Shown: piece by piece, positions 27,034 to 34,641 of the stretch | Layout of the letters: each line of letters starts with the position of its first letter | Numbering within the stretch: position 1 is the first letter of the stretch | DNA from: Flavobacterium sasangense DSM 21067 | GTDB lineage: Bacteria; Bacteroidota; Bacteroidia; Flavobacteriales; Flavobacteriaceae | Direction: 5' to 3' | NCBI RefSeq assembly: GCF_000686885.1 | Contig: NZ_JMLU01000002.1 | Coordinates: 1 to 64,000 of the forward strand | DNA length: 64,000 nucleotides | Notes under the pieces: generated by a model | Database searches by the model: none | Seen by the model: only the letters and a program-made list of their open reading frames with translations | Told to the model about the DNA's origin: nothing | Program-made: the position numbers and the translations under genes

Positions 27034-27069
27034 AAAAACCTACAAGAATTTTAAATCTTGTAGGTTTTT
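27034..27069 (-). terminator. Terminator of htpG (repeat-type palindrome)
   Basis: AAAAACCTACAAGA pairs with TCTTGTAGGTTTTT around about 8 nt. On the minus strand it ends in eight T. The sequence type is close to the palindrome at 24996-25028. Confidence 0.8.
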
Positions 27070-27092
27070 AGATTGTTTTTTTCTTTTATTTC

Positions 27093-28976
27093 TTACTTCA
27101 ACGTCTCAAAACTTCTCTTAACAAAAGCAGTCAACTCTTCACCTTTAAGTAATCCTTGAGAAAGTTTTGCTAAATCTAAAGCTTGTTTTACCAAGTCTTT
27201 TTGTGCGTCTTCTGGACTGTTTAAAATAGTAGTTGCTAATTCTGAATTTGTGTTAACCACTAAATTATACATATCAGGGAAATTGCCCATGCCAAACATG
27301 CCACCACCGCCAGTTGCACTCATTTCTTTCATTCTACGCATGAATTCAGGTTGGGTAATAATGAATGGTGCAGCATTGCTATCTAAGTTTTCTAATTGTA
27401 CTGTGTAGTTTTCTTTTGGAACTACTGTTTCAACAGCCGTTTTTAGTTTCTCTTTTTCGTCATCCGATAATTTCGAAATCGTTTCTTCTTCTTTCTGAAT
27501 TAATTTATCGATATGATCTGCATCAACTCTAGCAAAAGTTAAATTCTCATTATCCGCTTCTAATTTTTGAATCAAATGCGACACGATTGGCGAATCTAAC
27601 AATAACACTTGATAGCCTTTTTCTTTTGCAATATCAATGTAACTATGTTGTGCGTCTTTGTTTGAAGCATAAAGCACCACTAATTTTCCGTTTTTGTCGG
27701 TTTGGTTGTCTTTTAATGCTTCTTTTAATTCCGCTAATGTGTAATATTTGTCTTCAGTTGTTGGATACAATACAAAATCGCCTGCTTTTTCATAGAATTT
27801 TGGTTCCGAAAGCATACCGTATTCCAATACCACTTTGATGTCGTTCCATTTTTGTTGGAAATCTTCTCGGTTTTCGTTGAATAACGATTTCAATTTATCA
27901 GCAACTTTACGAGTGATGTAATTTGAAATTTTCTTCACATTACCATCGGCTTGTAAGTACGAACGCGATACGTTCAATGGAATATCAGGCGAATCCACCA
28001 CACCTTTTAACATCATCAAGAATTCAGGCACAATTCCTTCTACGTTATCCGTTACGAAAACCTGATTTTGGTACAACTGGATTTTGTCTTTCTGAATTTG
28101 TAAATCCGATGATAATTTAGGGAAATATAAAATTCCAGTTAAGTTGAACGGATAATCGACATTTAAGTGAATGTTGAATAACGGTTCATCAAATTGCATT
28201 GGATACAATTCGCGATAGAAATTTTTATAATCTTCATCCGATAAATCACTTGGTTGTTTGGTCCAAGCAGGATTTGGATTGTTGATGATATTGTCTACAT
28301 CAACATATTCTGTTTTGTAATCTTCCGGAGCATCTTCTGGTTTTGGAAGTGCCTCTTTTTTAGTTCCGAATTTAATCGGAATCGGCATGAATTTGTTGTA
28401 TTTGGTCAACAATTCGCGAATTTTGAATTCTTCTAAAAACTCTACTGAATCATCTGCAATATGTAAGATGATTTCGGTTCCTCTTTCCGATTTGTCATGA
28501 GGTACTAAAGTGAATTCCGGACTACCATCGCAAGTCCAATGTGCTGCTGGCTCGTCTTTGAATGATTTGGTGATGATTTCTACTTTAGAAGCCACCATGA
28601 ACGCCGAATAAAATCCTAATCCAAAATGTCCAATTACACCTGAGTCTTTGGCGGAATCTTTATATTTTTCTAAGAATTCTTCCGCGCCTGAGAAAGCAAT
28701 TTGGTTGATGTATTTTTCCACTTCATCGGCTGTCATTCCTAATCCTTGGTCGATGATGTGTAGTTTTTTACCTTCTTTATCGATTTTTACTTCGATTTTA
28801 GGATTTCCGTACTCCACTTTTGCCTCGCCAATACTAGTTAAATGTTTTAATTTTAAAGTAGCGTCGGTTGCATTCGATACTAATTCACGAAGAAAAATTT
28901 CGTGGTCACTGTACAAAAACTTTTTGATTAAGGGAAAGATGTTTTCTACTGAAACATTAATTTTTCCTGATGCCAT
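27093..28976 (-). CDS. htpG: Molecular chaperone HtpG (Hsp90)
   Basis: A 627-residue cytosolic Hsp90. The N-terminal GHKL ATPase domain shows LRELVSNATDAT (catalytic Glu, Mg-binding Asn), IDQGLGM and IGHFGLGFYSAFMV. The middle domain carries the SRSYLQADGNV catalytic-loop region and the C-terminal dimer domain follows. No charged linker of eukaryotic length is present, as is usual for bacteria. A TAAGTTTG box on the minus strand (29040-29033) is a possible promoter. Confidence 0.96.
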   Translation of the reverse strand: MASGKINVSVENIFPLIKKFLYSDHEIFLRELVSNATDATLKLKHLTSIGEAKVEYGNPKIEVKIDKEGKKLHIIDQGLGMTADEVEKYINQIAFSGAEEFLEKYKDSAKDSGVIGHFGLGFYSAFMVASKVEIITKSFKDEPAAHWTCDGSPEFTLVPHDKSERGTEIILHIADDSVEFLEEFKIRELLTKYNKFMPIPIKFGTKKEALPKPEDAPEDYKTEYVDVDNIINNPNPAWTKQPSDLSDEDYKNFYRELYPMQFDEPLFNIHLNVDYPFNLTGILYFPKLSSDLQIQKDKIQLYQNQVFVTDNVEGIVPEFLMMLKGVVDSPDIPLNVSRSYLQADGNVKKISNYITRKVADKLKSLFNENREDFQQKWNDIKVVLEYGMLSEPKFYEKAGDFVLYPTTEDKYYTLAELKEALKDNQTDKNGKLVVLYASNKDAQHSYIDIAKEKGYQVLLLDSPIVSHLIQKLEADNENLTFARVDADHIDKLIQKEEETISKLSDDEKEKLKTAVETVVPKENYTVQLENLDSNAAPFIITQPEFMRRMKEMSATGGGGMFGMGNFPDMYNLVVNTNSELATTILNSPEDAQKDLVKQALDLAKLSQGLLKGEELTAFVKRSFETLK

Positions 28977-29052
28977 ATTTAAAATTTTAAGTTAAACAAT
29001 TTGATGATTATCTTTCTTTCAAAAGAAATACCAAACTTAAATTGGTGACAAA

Positions 29053-29079
29053 TTGACATAATTTTTAATCTTATCTTTG
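29053..29079 (+). promoter_or_regulatory. Promoter of the orphan ABC ATPase gene
   Basis: TTG at 29053-29055, a 16-bp spacer and TATCTTTG at 29072-29079, with about 10 nt of leader. The spacer is 1 bp shorter than the usual range. Confidence 0.6.
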
Positions 29080-29093
29080 TAAAAAAAATAGTT

Positions 29094-30014
29094 ATGCTGT
29101 CTGTTCAAAATATTACTTTTTCTTATATCGATTCACCTAATTTGCATTCTATTTCTCTAAGCTTGACTAAAGGGAAAAATTTAGCTTTAATTGGAGAAAG
29201 TGGTTGTGGAAAAAGTACCTTATTAAAATTGATTTACGGTTTGTATGACTTAGATGAAGGTCAGATTTTTTGGAATGATATAGAAGTGTTGGGTCCGAAA
29301 TATCATTTGATTCCAGGAATGCCTTTCATGAAATATTTGGCACAAGATTTCGATTTGATGCCTTTTATTACGGTGGCGGAGAATGTTGGAAAATATCTTT
29401 CTAATTTTTATCCAGAAGAGAAAAAAGCCAGAATCACCGAGCTACTTGAAATCGTAGAAATGACAGAATATGCCAATATAAAAGCTAAGTATTTAAGTGG
29501 CGGTCAAATGCAACGTGTGGCTTTAGCAAGGGTTTTGGCTCTTGAACCGGAAGTTTTATTGTTGGACGAGCCTTTTAGTCATATCGATAATTTCAGAAAG
29601 AATAGTTTGAGAAGAAAACTGTTTGGTTATTTAAAAGAAAAAGGAATCACATGTGTTGTTGCTACTCACGATAGTACTGATGTTCTATCTTTTGCCGATG
29701 AGATAGCGATTATTAAAGAAGGAAAAATCATCGAAAGTGGTATTCCAAAATTCATTTACGATAATCCAAGAGACAAATATGTAGCTTCATTATTTGGAGA
29801 TGTTAATGAGGTTGAAATCAACGGAGAACTAAAATTTGTTTATCCACATCAATTGAAATTGACATTACATTCCGATTTAAAAGTGCAGATTGTCAATTCT
29901 TATTTCAGAGGAAGTCATTACTTGATAGAAGCAAAATTTGGTAATCAAAATCTGTTTTTTGAAAATGATACGATTTTGGAGAATGGGGAAGTGGTTTGTT
30001 TGAAAACAAAATAG
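29094..30014 (+). CDS. ABC transporter ATP-binding protein, orphan
   Basis: A 306-residue ATPase with Walker A GESGCGKST, Q-loop LAQDFDL, signature LSGGQMQRV, Walker B VLLLDEPF and switch His VATHDST, so it should be active. The last 80 residues are an extra domain with a TOBE-like feel (VYPHQLKLTLHSDLKVQIV), like PotA/FbpC/ModC-type importers. No permease or binding protein is near, so the partner is encoded elsewhere. The substrate is unknown. Confidence 0.87.
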   Translation: MLSVQNITFSYIDSPNLHSISLSLTKGKNLALIGESGCGKSTLLKLIYGLYDLDEGQIFWNDIEVLGPKYHLIPGMPFMKYLAQDFDLMPFITVAENVGKYLSNFYPEEKKARITELLEIVEMTEYANIKAKYLSGGQMQRVALARVLALEPEVLLLDEPFSHIDNFRKNSLRRKLFGYLKEKGITCVVATHDSTDVLSFADEIAIIKEGKIIESGIPKFIYDNPRDKYVASLFGDVNEVEINGELKFVYPHQLKLTLHSDLKVQIVNSYFRGSHYLIEAKFGNQNLFFENDTILENGEVVCLKTK

Positions 30015-30057
30015 ACCTTCAAACAATTGTTCAAAGGCCTATCTTCTTTATTTTATG

Positions 30058-30080
30058 TTATCCTGAGCTTGTCGAAGGAC
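30058..30080. repeat. Intergenic word repeat TCCTGAGCTTGTCGAAGGA
   Basis: An imperfect palindrome (TCCT...AGGA) reaching the stop codon of the S9 peptidase gene. I know this word, from memory, as widely scattered in Bacteroidota and other genomes. It resembles the split element at 18269-18316 (TTCTGAACTTG...). Confidence 0.6.
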
Positions 30081-32491
30081 TAATTCTTTAAATACTTTTC
30101 TAAGAATTGATCTTGTTCCCATAACAAATGTAAGATGTTTTCTTTGGCAACATAACCATGACTTTCTTTAGGTAAAATCACCAATCTAGCAGGTCCACCT
30201 AAACCTTTTAACGCTTGAAAATAACGCTCCGATTGTAGTGTAAAAGTTCCAGGGTTGTTATCGGCTTCACCATGAACTAATAATAAAGGTGTTTTCATTT
30301 TTTCTGCATTCATAAATGGCGACATAGTATTGTATACTTCTGGAACATCCCAGTAATTACGTTGCTCACTTTGGAATCCGAAAGGCGTTAATGTTCTGTT
30401 ATAAGCACCACTTCTTGCAATTCCACAAGCAAATAAATTCGAATGCGTTAATAAATTAGCCGTCATGAAAGCTCCGTATGAGTGACCTCCAATTGCTACT
30501 TTTTTACGATTGATGTAACCCAATTTATCTACTGCATCAATTGCTGCTTCTGCATTAGCCACTAATTGTGGAATAAATGTGTCATTAGGTTCTGTTGTTC
30601 CCTCTCCAATAATTGGGAAAGCCGCGTCATCTAAAACTGCATATCCTTTGGTTACCCAATATACAAACGAACCGTAATTAGGAAATGTAAATTCATTCGG
30701 GTTTTTATCACTTTGTCCAGCTGAGTTTTTGTCTTTGTATTCTGCTGGATATGCCCAAATTAACAAAGGTAATTTCTCTTTTTTCGTTTTGTCATAACCT
30801 GCTGGCAAATACAAAGTTCCTGAAAGTTCAACTCCATCTTTTCTCTTGTATTTGATTACTTCTTTGTGCACGTTTTTAATACTTTCGAATGGATTTTTGA
30901 AAGTGGTAATCGGCGTTAATTTGTTTTTCGATTTGATGTTTCTGAAGTAGTAATTTGGATATTCATTTTTCGATTGAATCATTACTAACACTTCTCCTTT
31001 TTTGAAATCTTCAATCGACATCAAATCTTCTTTTTTGTCTTTCATGTTCGATGTATACAATCTCGTTTTTTTTAACGTATTGAAATCATACTCGTCAATA
31101 AAAGGAAATTGTCCTTCTTTTGTATGTCCGTCACCTATTAAATACCCTTTGTTGTTTTCTATCGCAATTACATAACGTCCAAATTCGTTCTTTTTCATCT
31201 CGAAATTTCCAGGATCTGAATAAATGTCTTGTGAATTTCTATCTTCAATAATTTTTGGAGCAATAGCTAAATTGGATGGATTAAATAAATAGGCTTTTGT
31301 ATTTCTTGTATCGTACCATGAATCCGCTACAATTGCAATTTTGTCATTCGCCCACATGATACCACCATAACGTTGTTGCGTTTTGATTAAACTTGTAGGA
31401 TTTGATGTAAATGGCGCTTCCCATAAGAAAACTTCATCTCTGAAATCTGCTTTTACTGCTTGGTCTCCACCATCTAAAGCTTCAACAAAATATAAAGTTG
31501 CTGCTTTGTCGGCTCTCCATCCCATGCTTCTTTTTCCTTTACGTACCGATGAAAAACCTTTCGGCATGATTTCGGTTAAAGGTACTTCGTTTACCATTTT
31601 AACTTCTTTTCCGTTGGCGTCATAAACAGTAGTTTTTTGAGGAAAACGACTCATCGGAACAATATAAGAATATGGTTTTTGAATGGTGGTTAGCATTAAA
31701 TAATTGCCATCTGGAGAAAAACTTTCTCCTGCGTAAATATCAGCACCTTTAAATAAAGTAGTATTTCCAGAAAGACTAACTTTATACAATTCTGAAGTAA
31801 CTAAAACATCAAAATTAGCTTCATCTGTTTTGTTTTTCAATAAGTCTTGATACGTTCTGTTTTGTGATTTTGAACCATCACTCGTTGAAACTGTTGGTCC
31901 TTTTGGTAAATCCTTATTGCTATCGATTAAAGCTGGACGATTTTTTGGTAACACTTTTACCAATAAAGTTTCGTTGTCCTTCATCCAATTGAACGGACTT
32001 CCAAGATTCGCATTCAAATTATCAGAAGTTAATTTTTTAGCGGTTGCTGTTGCTACATCAATTACCCAAAGTTCAACGCCTTGATTCGTAGTGTTCGTAA
32101 AAGCAATTTTCTTTTCGTTTGGCGACCAAGAAATATTTGTAATTCGAGCATTTGCAGGTAATCCACTAACTTGAATTTCGTTTTTGTCCTTGATTTTTCT
32201 AATCTTAAGATTGTTGATATACGTTACCGTACTCGAAATGTTTGTAACAGGATTAATACGTAATCCACCTAATTTCATTTCGGTCTGATTTAAATCGTCT
32301 AATGTTTTGTAAGTATTTCGATAACTTAAAAGCATGTATTCTTTTTTAGTATCCATACTTACCGATGGTGCTCTTTCGTAATCAGCCAAAGCTAAAATTT
32401 CTGCTGATGGCTTTTGATACGTTACATTTTCTTGTGCTATTGAGGTGAATGTTCCCACAAAAACAAACAAAGAAAGGAGTTTTAGTTTCAT
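30080..32491 (-). CDS. S9 family serine peptidase (prolyl oligopeptidase-like), secreted
   Basis: An 803-residue periplasmic or surface peptidase with a signal peptide ending TSIAQ. The N-terminal part is a beta-propeller of WD/PD40-like strands (ITNISWSPNEKKIAFTN). The C-terminal alpha/beta hydrolase has the triad Ser671 (GGHSYG), Asp744 (HGEADNNPG) and His778 (ESHGY). This is the glutamyl-endopeptidase-like branch of S9 common in Bacteroidota. It is a single gene and its 3' end abuts an intergenic repeat. Confidence 0.9.
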   Translation of the reverse strand: MKLKLLSLFVFVGTFTSIAQENVTYQKPSAEILALADYERAPSVSMDTKKEYMLLSYRNTYKTLDDLNQTEMKLGGLRINPVTNISSTVTYINNLKIRKIKDKNEIQVSGLPANARITNISWSPNEKKIAFTNTTNQGVELWVIDVATATAKKLTSDNLNANLGSPFNWMKDNETLLVKVLPKNRPALIDSNKDLPKGPTVSTSDGSKSQNRTYQDLLKNKTDEANFDVLVTSELYKVSLSGNTTLFKGADIYAGESFSPDGNYLMLTTIQKPYSYIVPMSRFPQKTTVYDANGKEVKMVNEVPLTEIMPKGFSSVRKGKRSMGWRADKAATLYFVEALDGGDQAVKADFRDEVFLWEAPFTSNPTSLIKTQQRYGGIMWANDKIAIVADSWYDTRNTKAYLFNPSNLAIAPKIIEDRNSQDIYSDPGNFEMKKNEFGRYVIAIENNKGYLIGDGHTKEGQFPFIDEYDFNTLKKTRLYTSNMKDKKEDLMSIEDFKKGEVLVMIQSKNEYPNYYFRNIKSKNKLTPITTFKNPFESIKNVHKEVIKYKRKDGVELSGTLYLPAGYDKTKKEKLPLLIWAYPAEYKDKNSAGQSDKNPNEFTFPNYGSFVYWVTKGYAVLDDAAFPIIGEGTTEPNDTFIPQLVANAEAAIDAVDKLGYINRKKVAIGGHSYGAFMTANLLTHSNLFACGIARSGAYNRTLTPFGFQSEQRNYWDVPEVYNTMSPFMNAEKMKTPLLLVHGEADNNPGTFTLQSERYFQALKGLGGPARLVILPKESHGYVAKENILHLLWEQDQFLEKYLKN

Positions 32492-32608
32492 TGTTTTTGG
32501 TTTTATAATTTGCTCTAAAATTATTTTTTTAGTTACAATTTTTTTACAATTATTTGTTAATTTTTCTTATCTTTATGATTCATTAAAACAATAAAAACAT
32601 TTTAAATT

Positions 32609-32941
32609 ATGGGAAAATTTGTAATTTCAACAAGAAAAAACGGAGAATTTCAATTTAGCTTAAAAGCTGGTAATGGTCAAGAAATCTTAGCTAGTGAAGG
32701 ATATACAACTAAAGCAGCTTGTTTAAACGGTGTTGAATCTGTGAAGAAAAATTCACAAGACGAGGCTCGTTTTGATAAGTTAGAATCAAAAAATGGTAAA
32801 TTTTATTTCAATTTGAAAGCTACTAATGGTCAGATTATAGGAACTAGCGAAATGTATGAAAGCACTGCTTCAAGAGACAACGGAATTGCTTCTGTAGCAA
32901 AAAATGCTCCAGACGCTTCGGTTGATGATCAAACAGCATAA
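32609..32941 (+). CDS. YegP/DUF1508 family protein (two repeats)
   Basis: A 110-residue protein made of two DUF1508 repeats of about 50 residues: GKFVISTRKNGEFQFSLKA...GQEILASEGY and NGKFYFNLKATNGQIIGTSE. This is the standard YegP architecture. The function is unknown; family members are small and often abundant or stress-linked. A strong terminator follows. Confidence 0.92.
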   Translation: MGKFVISTRKNGEFQFSLKAGNGQEILASEGYTTKAACLNGVESVKKNSQDEARFDKLESKNGKFYFNLKATNGQIIGTSEMYESTASRDNGIASVAKNAPDASVDDQTA

Positions 32942-32958
32942 TTTTAATAAATAGATTT

Positions 32959-32992
32959 AAAAAGTGCCTTCTTAAAAGTAGGCACTTTTTTT
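32959..32992 (+). terminator. Terminator of the YegP-like gene
   Basis: AAAAGTGCCT pairs with AGGCACTTTT around TCTTAAAAGT, with a T-run of seven. Confidence 0.9.
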
Positions 32993-33039
32993 ATGATTTG
33001 TCAAAAGCACAAAAAAAAGATTCCAAATTAATAATTTCG

Positions 33040-33047
33040 TATTTTTG
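33040..33047 (+). promoter_or_regulatory. -7 box upstream of fabH
   Basis: TATTTTTG, a full TAnnTTTG match, 23 bp before the fabH ATG. No TTG is placed at 17-23 bp upstream. Confidence 0.45.
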
Positions 33048-33070
33048 TAGCTTAATTTAGAAAGAAAAAT

Positions 33071-34078
33071 ATGTATCATTCAAAAATTACGGGTTTAGGT
33101 TATTACGTTCCTGATAATGTGGTAACTAATGATGATTTGTCAAAAATAATGGAAACAAACGACGAATGGATTCAAGAAAGAACGGGAATTCAAGAGCGTC
33201 GTCATATTATAAGAGGAGAAGATACAACCACTTCAATGGGTGTAAAAGCAGCTCAAATTGCTATTGAGCGTTCAGGAGTAGCCAAAGAAGATATCGATTT
33301 TGTTATTTTTGCTACGTTGAGTCCGGATTATTATTTTCCTGGTCCAGGAGTTTTAGTACAACGCGATTTAGGGTTAAGAACTGTTGGTGCTTTAGATGTT
33401 CGTAATCAATGTTCTGGATTTGTTTATGCGATTTCAATTGCGGATCAATACATCAAAACCGGAATGTATAAAAACGTTTTAGTTATTGGTTCCGAACTCC
33501 ATTCAACAGGTTTAGATATGACGACTCGCGGAAGAGGAGTTTCTGTAATTTTTGGAGATGGAGCAGGAGCGGCGGTACTTTCAAGAGAAGAAGATTTGAC
33601 TAAAGGAATTTTATCAACTCATTTACATTCAGAAGGGCAACATGCTGAAGAATTATCTTTAGTTGCACCAGGAATGGGCAAACGTTGGGTAACCGACATC
33701 ATTGCGGATAACGATCCAAACGATGAAAGCTATTATCCATATATGAACGGACAATTTGTTTTCAAAAATGCAGTAGTCCGTTTTAGTGAAGTAATCAATG
33801 AAGGATTACAAGCGAATAATTTACAAGTTTCCGATATTAATATGTTGGTACCACATCAAGCGAATTTGAGAATTTCACAGTTCATTCAACAGAAATTCCG
33901 TTTAACAGATGACCAAGTATTCAACAACATTCAAAAATACGGAAATACCACTGCAGCCTCTATTCCAATTGCATTAACCGAAGCTTGGGAACAAGGTAAA
34001 ATCAAATCAGGCGATTTAGTAGTTTTAGCTGCTTTTGGTTCTGGATTTACTTGGGGAAGTGTGATTATTAGATGGTAA
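33071..34078 (+). CDS. fabH: 3-oxoacyl-ACP synthase III family protein (FabH-like)
   Basis: A 335-residue thiolase-fold enzyme with the full triad: Cys114 (NQCSGF), His262 (PHQANLR) and Asn292 (YGNTTAAS). It condenses an acyl-CoA primer with malonyl-ACP to start fatty-acid synthesis, or acts in a FabH-like side pathway. There is an insertion near 205-225 (IADNDPNDESYYPYMNG), so it could be a specialised paralogue rather than the housekeeping FabH. Its stop overlaps the upstream ATG of the interrupted DinB frame (TAATG). Confidence 0.9.
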   Translation: MYHSKITGLGYYVPDNVVTNDDLSKIMETNDEWIQERTGIQERRHIIRGEDTTTSMGVKAAQIAIERSGVAKEDIDFVIFATLSPDYYFPGPGVLVQRDLGLRTVGALDVRNQCSGFVYAISIADQYIKTGMYKNVLVIGSELHSTGLDMTTRGRGVSVIFGDGAGAAVLSREEDLTKGILSTHLHSEGQHAEELSLVAPGMGKRWVTDIIADNDPNDESYYPYMNGQFVFKNAVVRFSEVINEGLQANNLQVSDINMLVPHQANLRISQFIQQKFRLTDDQVFNNIQKYGNTTAASIPIALTEAWEQGKIKSGDLVVLAAFGSGFTWGSVIIRW

Positions 34079-34131
34079 TGAAAGCATTTTATTTAGATAA
34101 ATTCAAGTATAATTTAGATAAGAATCAGTAA
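34078..34131 (+). pseudogene. Detached N-terminus of the DinB-family gene
   Basis: Starting at an ATG that overlaps the fabH stop, 17 codons (MKAFYLDKFKYNLDKNQ) read in frame to TAA at 34129-34131, directly followed by the ATG of the downstream DinB frame. The composition matches the first helix of DinB proteins (F-x3-L/F-x-YN-x3-NQ). One A-to-T change (AAA to TAA) would explain it. Confidence 0.6.
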
Positions 34132-34524
34132 ATGATTCAATTTCTTGTTGAGCATGAAAATGAACTAAGCGAAAAGATACACGTTCTGATTTCACACATT
34201 TTAAATGCTCATGAAATTTGGAATACTAGAATTTTAAAAGTTCCAACACAATATGGAGTTTGGCAATTGCAAAATTGGAAAGAAATGCTTGAAGTAGATA
34301 TAAAGAATTATGAAATTTCTTTGTCTATTTTAGAATCAAAAGAACTAGATGCTAATGTAGATTACATAACTTCAACAGGTGAACATTATTCTAATTCCAT
34401 TCAAGATTTGTTATTTCATGTAATTAATCATTCAAATTATCATAGAGCGCAGATTAATTCAGAACTGAAAAGTTTAGGATTAAAGCCTTTAATAACGGAT
34501 TATGTTTTTTACAAAAGAAAATAA
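34132..34524 (+). CDS. DinB family protein, N-terminally truncated
   Basis: A 130-residue DinB/YfiT-like four-helix-bundle protein. The three metal His ligands are present: SHILNAHEIW, and HVINHSNYHRAQI with two. The family's ending (LKPLITDYVFYKR) is intact. The first helix is missing from this frame and lies upstream behind an in-frame stop. Whether the product folds depends on readthrough or reinitiation. The family includes thiol-transferases and enzymes of unknown role; no function is assigned. Confidence 0.75.
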   Translation: MIQFLVEHENELSEKIHVLISHILNAHEIWNTRILKVPTQYGVWQLQNWKEMLEVDIKNYEISLSILESKELDANVDYITSTGEHYSNSIQDLLFHVINHSNYHRAQINSELKSLGLKPLITDYVFYKRK

Positions 34525-34557
34525 AAAAAACGCTCTGAATTTTCAGAGCGTTTTTTT
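34524..34557. terminator. Bidirectional terminator
   Basis: AAACGCTCTGAA pairs with a TTCAGAGCGTTT arm, with A and T runs on the two sides. It follows the DinB gene. The minus-strand TonB-type gene ends 85 bp away. Confidence 0.85.
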
Positions 34558-34572
34558 ACTTCTTTATTGAAA

Positions 34573-34638
34573 ATTCCAAGTTGAATATTCAACATCATAT
34601 TAAATAACAAATGTTTAATTTGAACAACGAATATTGAA
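34573..34638. repeat. Word repeat, copy 1 (ATTCCAAGTTG... / GAACAACGAA...)
   Basis: ATTCCAAGTTGAATATTC at 34573-34590 and GAACAACGAATATTGAA at 34622-34638. The same two words in the same order recur at 39022-39084. It is noncoding A/T-rich spacer sequence. Confidence 0.55.
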
Positions 34639-34641
34639 GTT

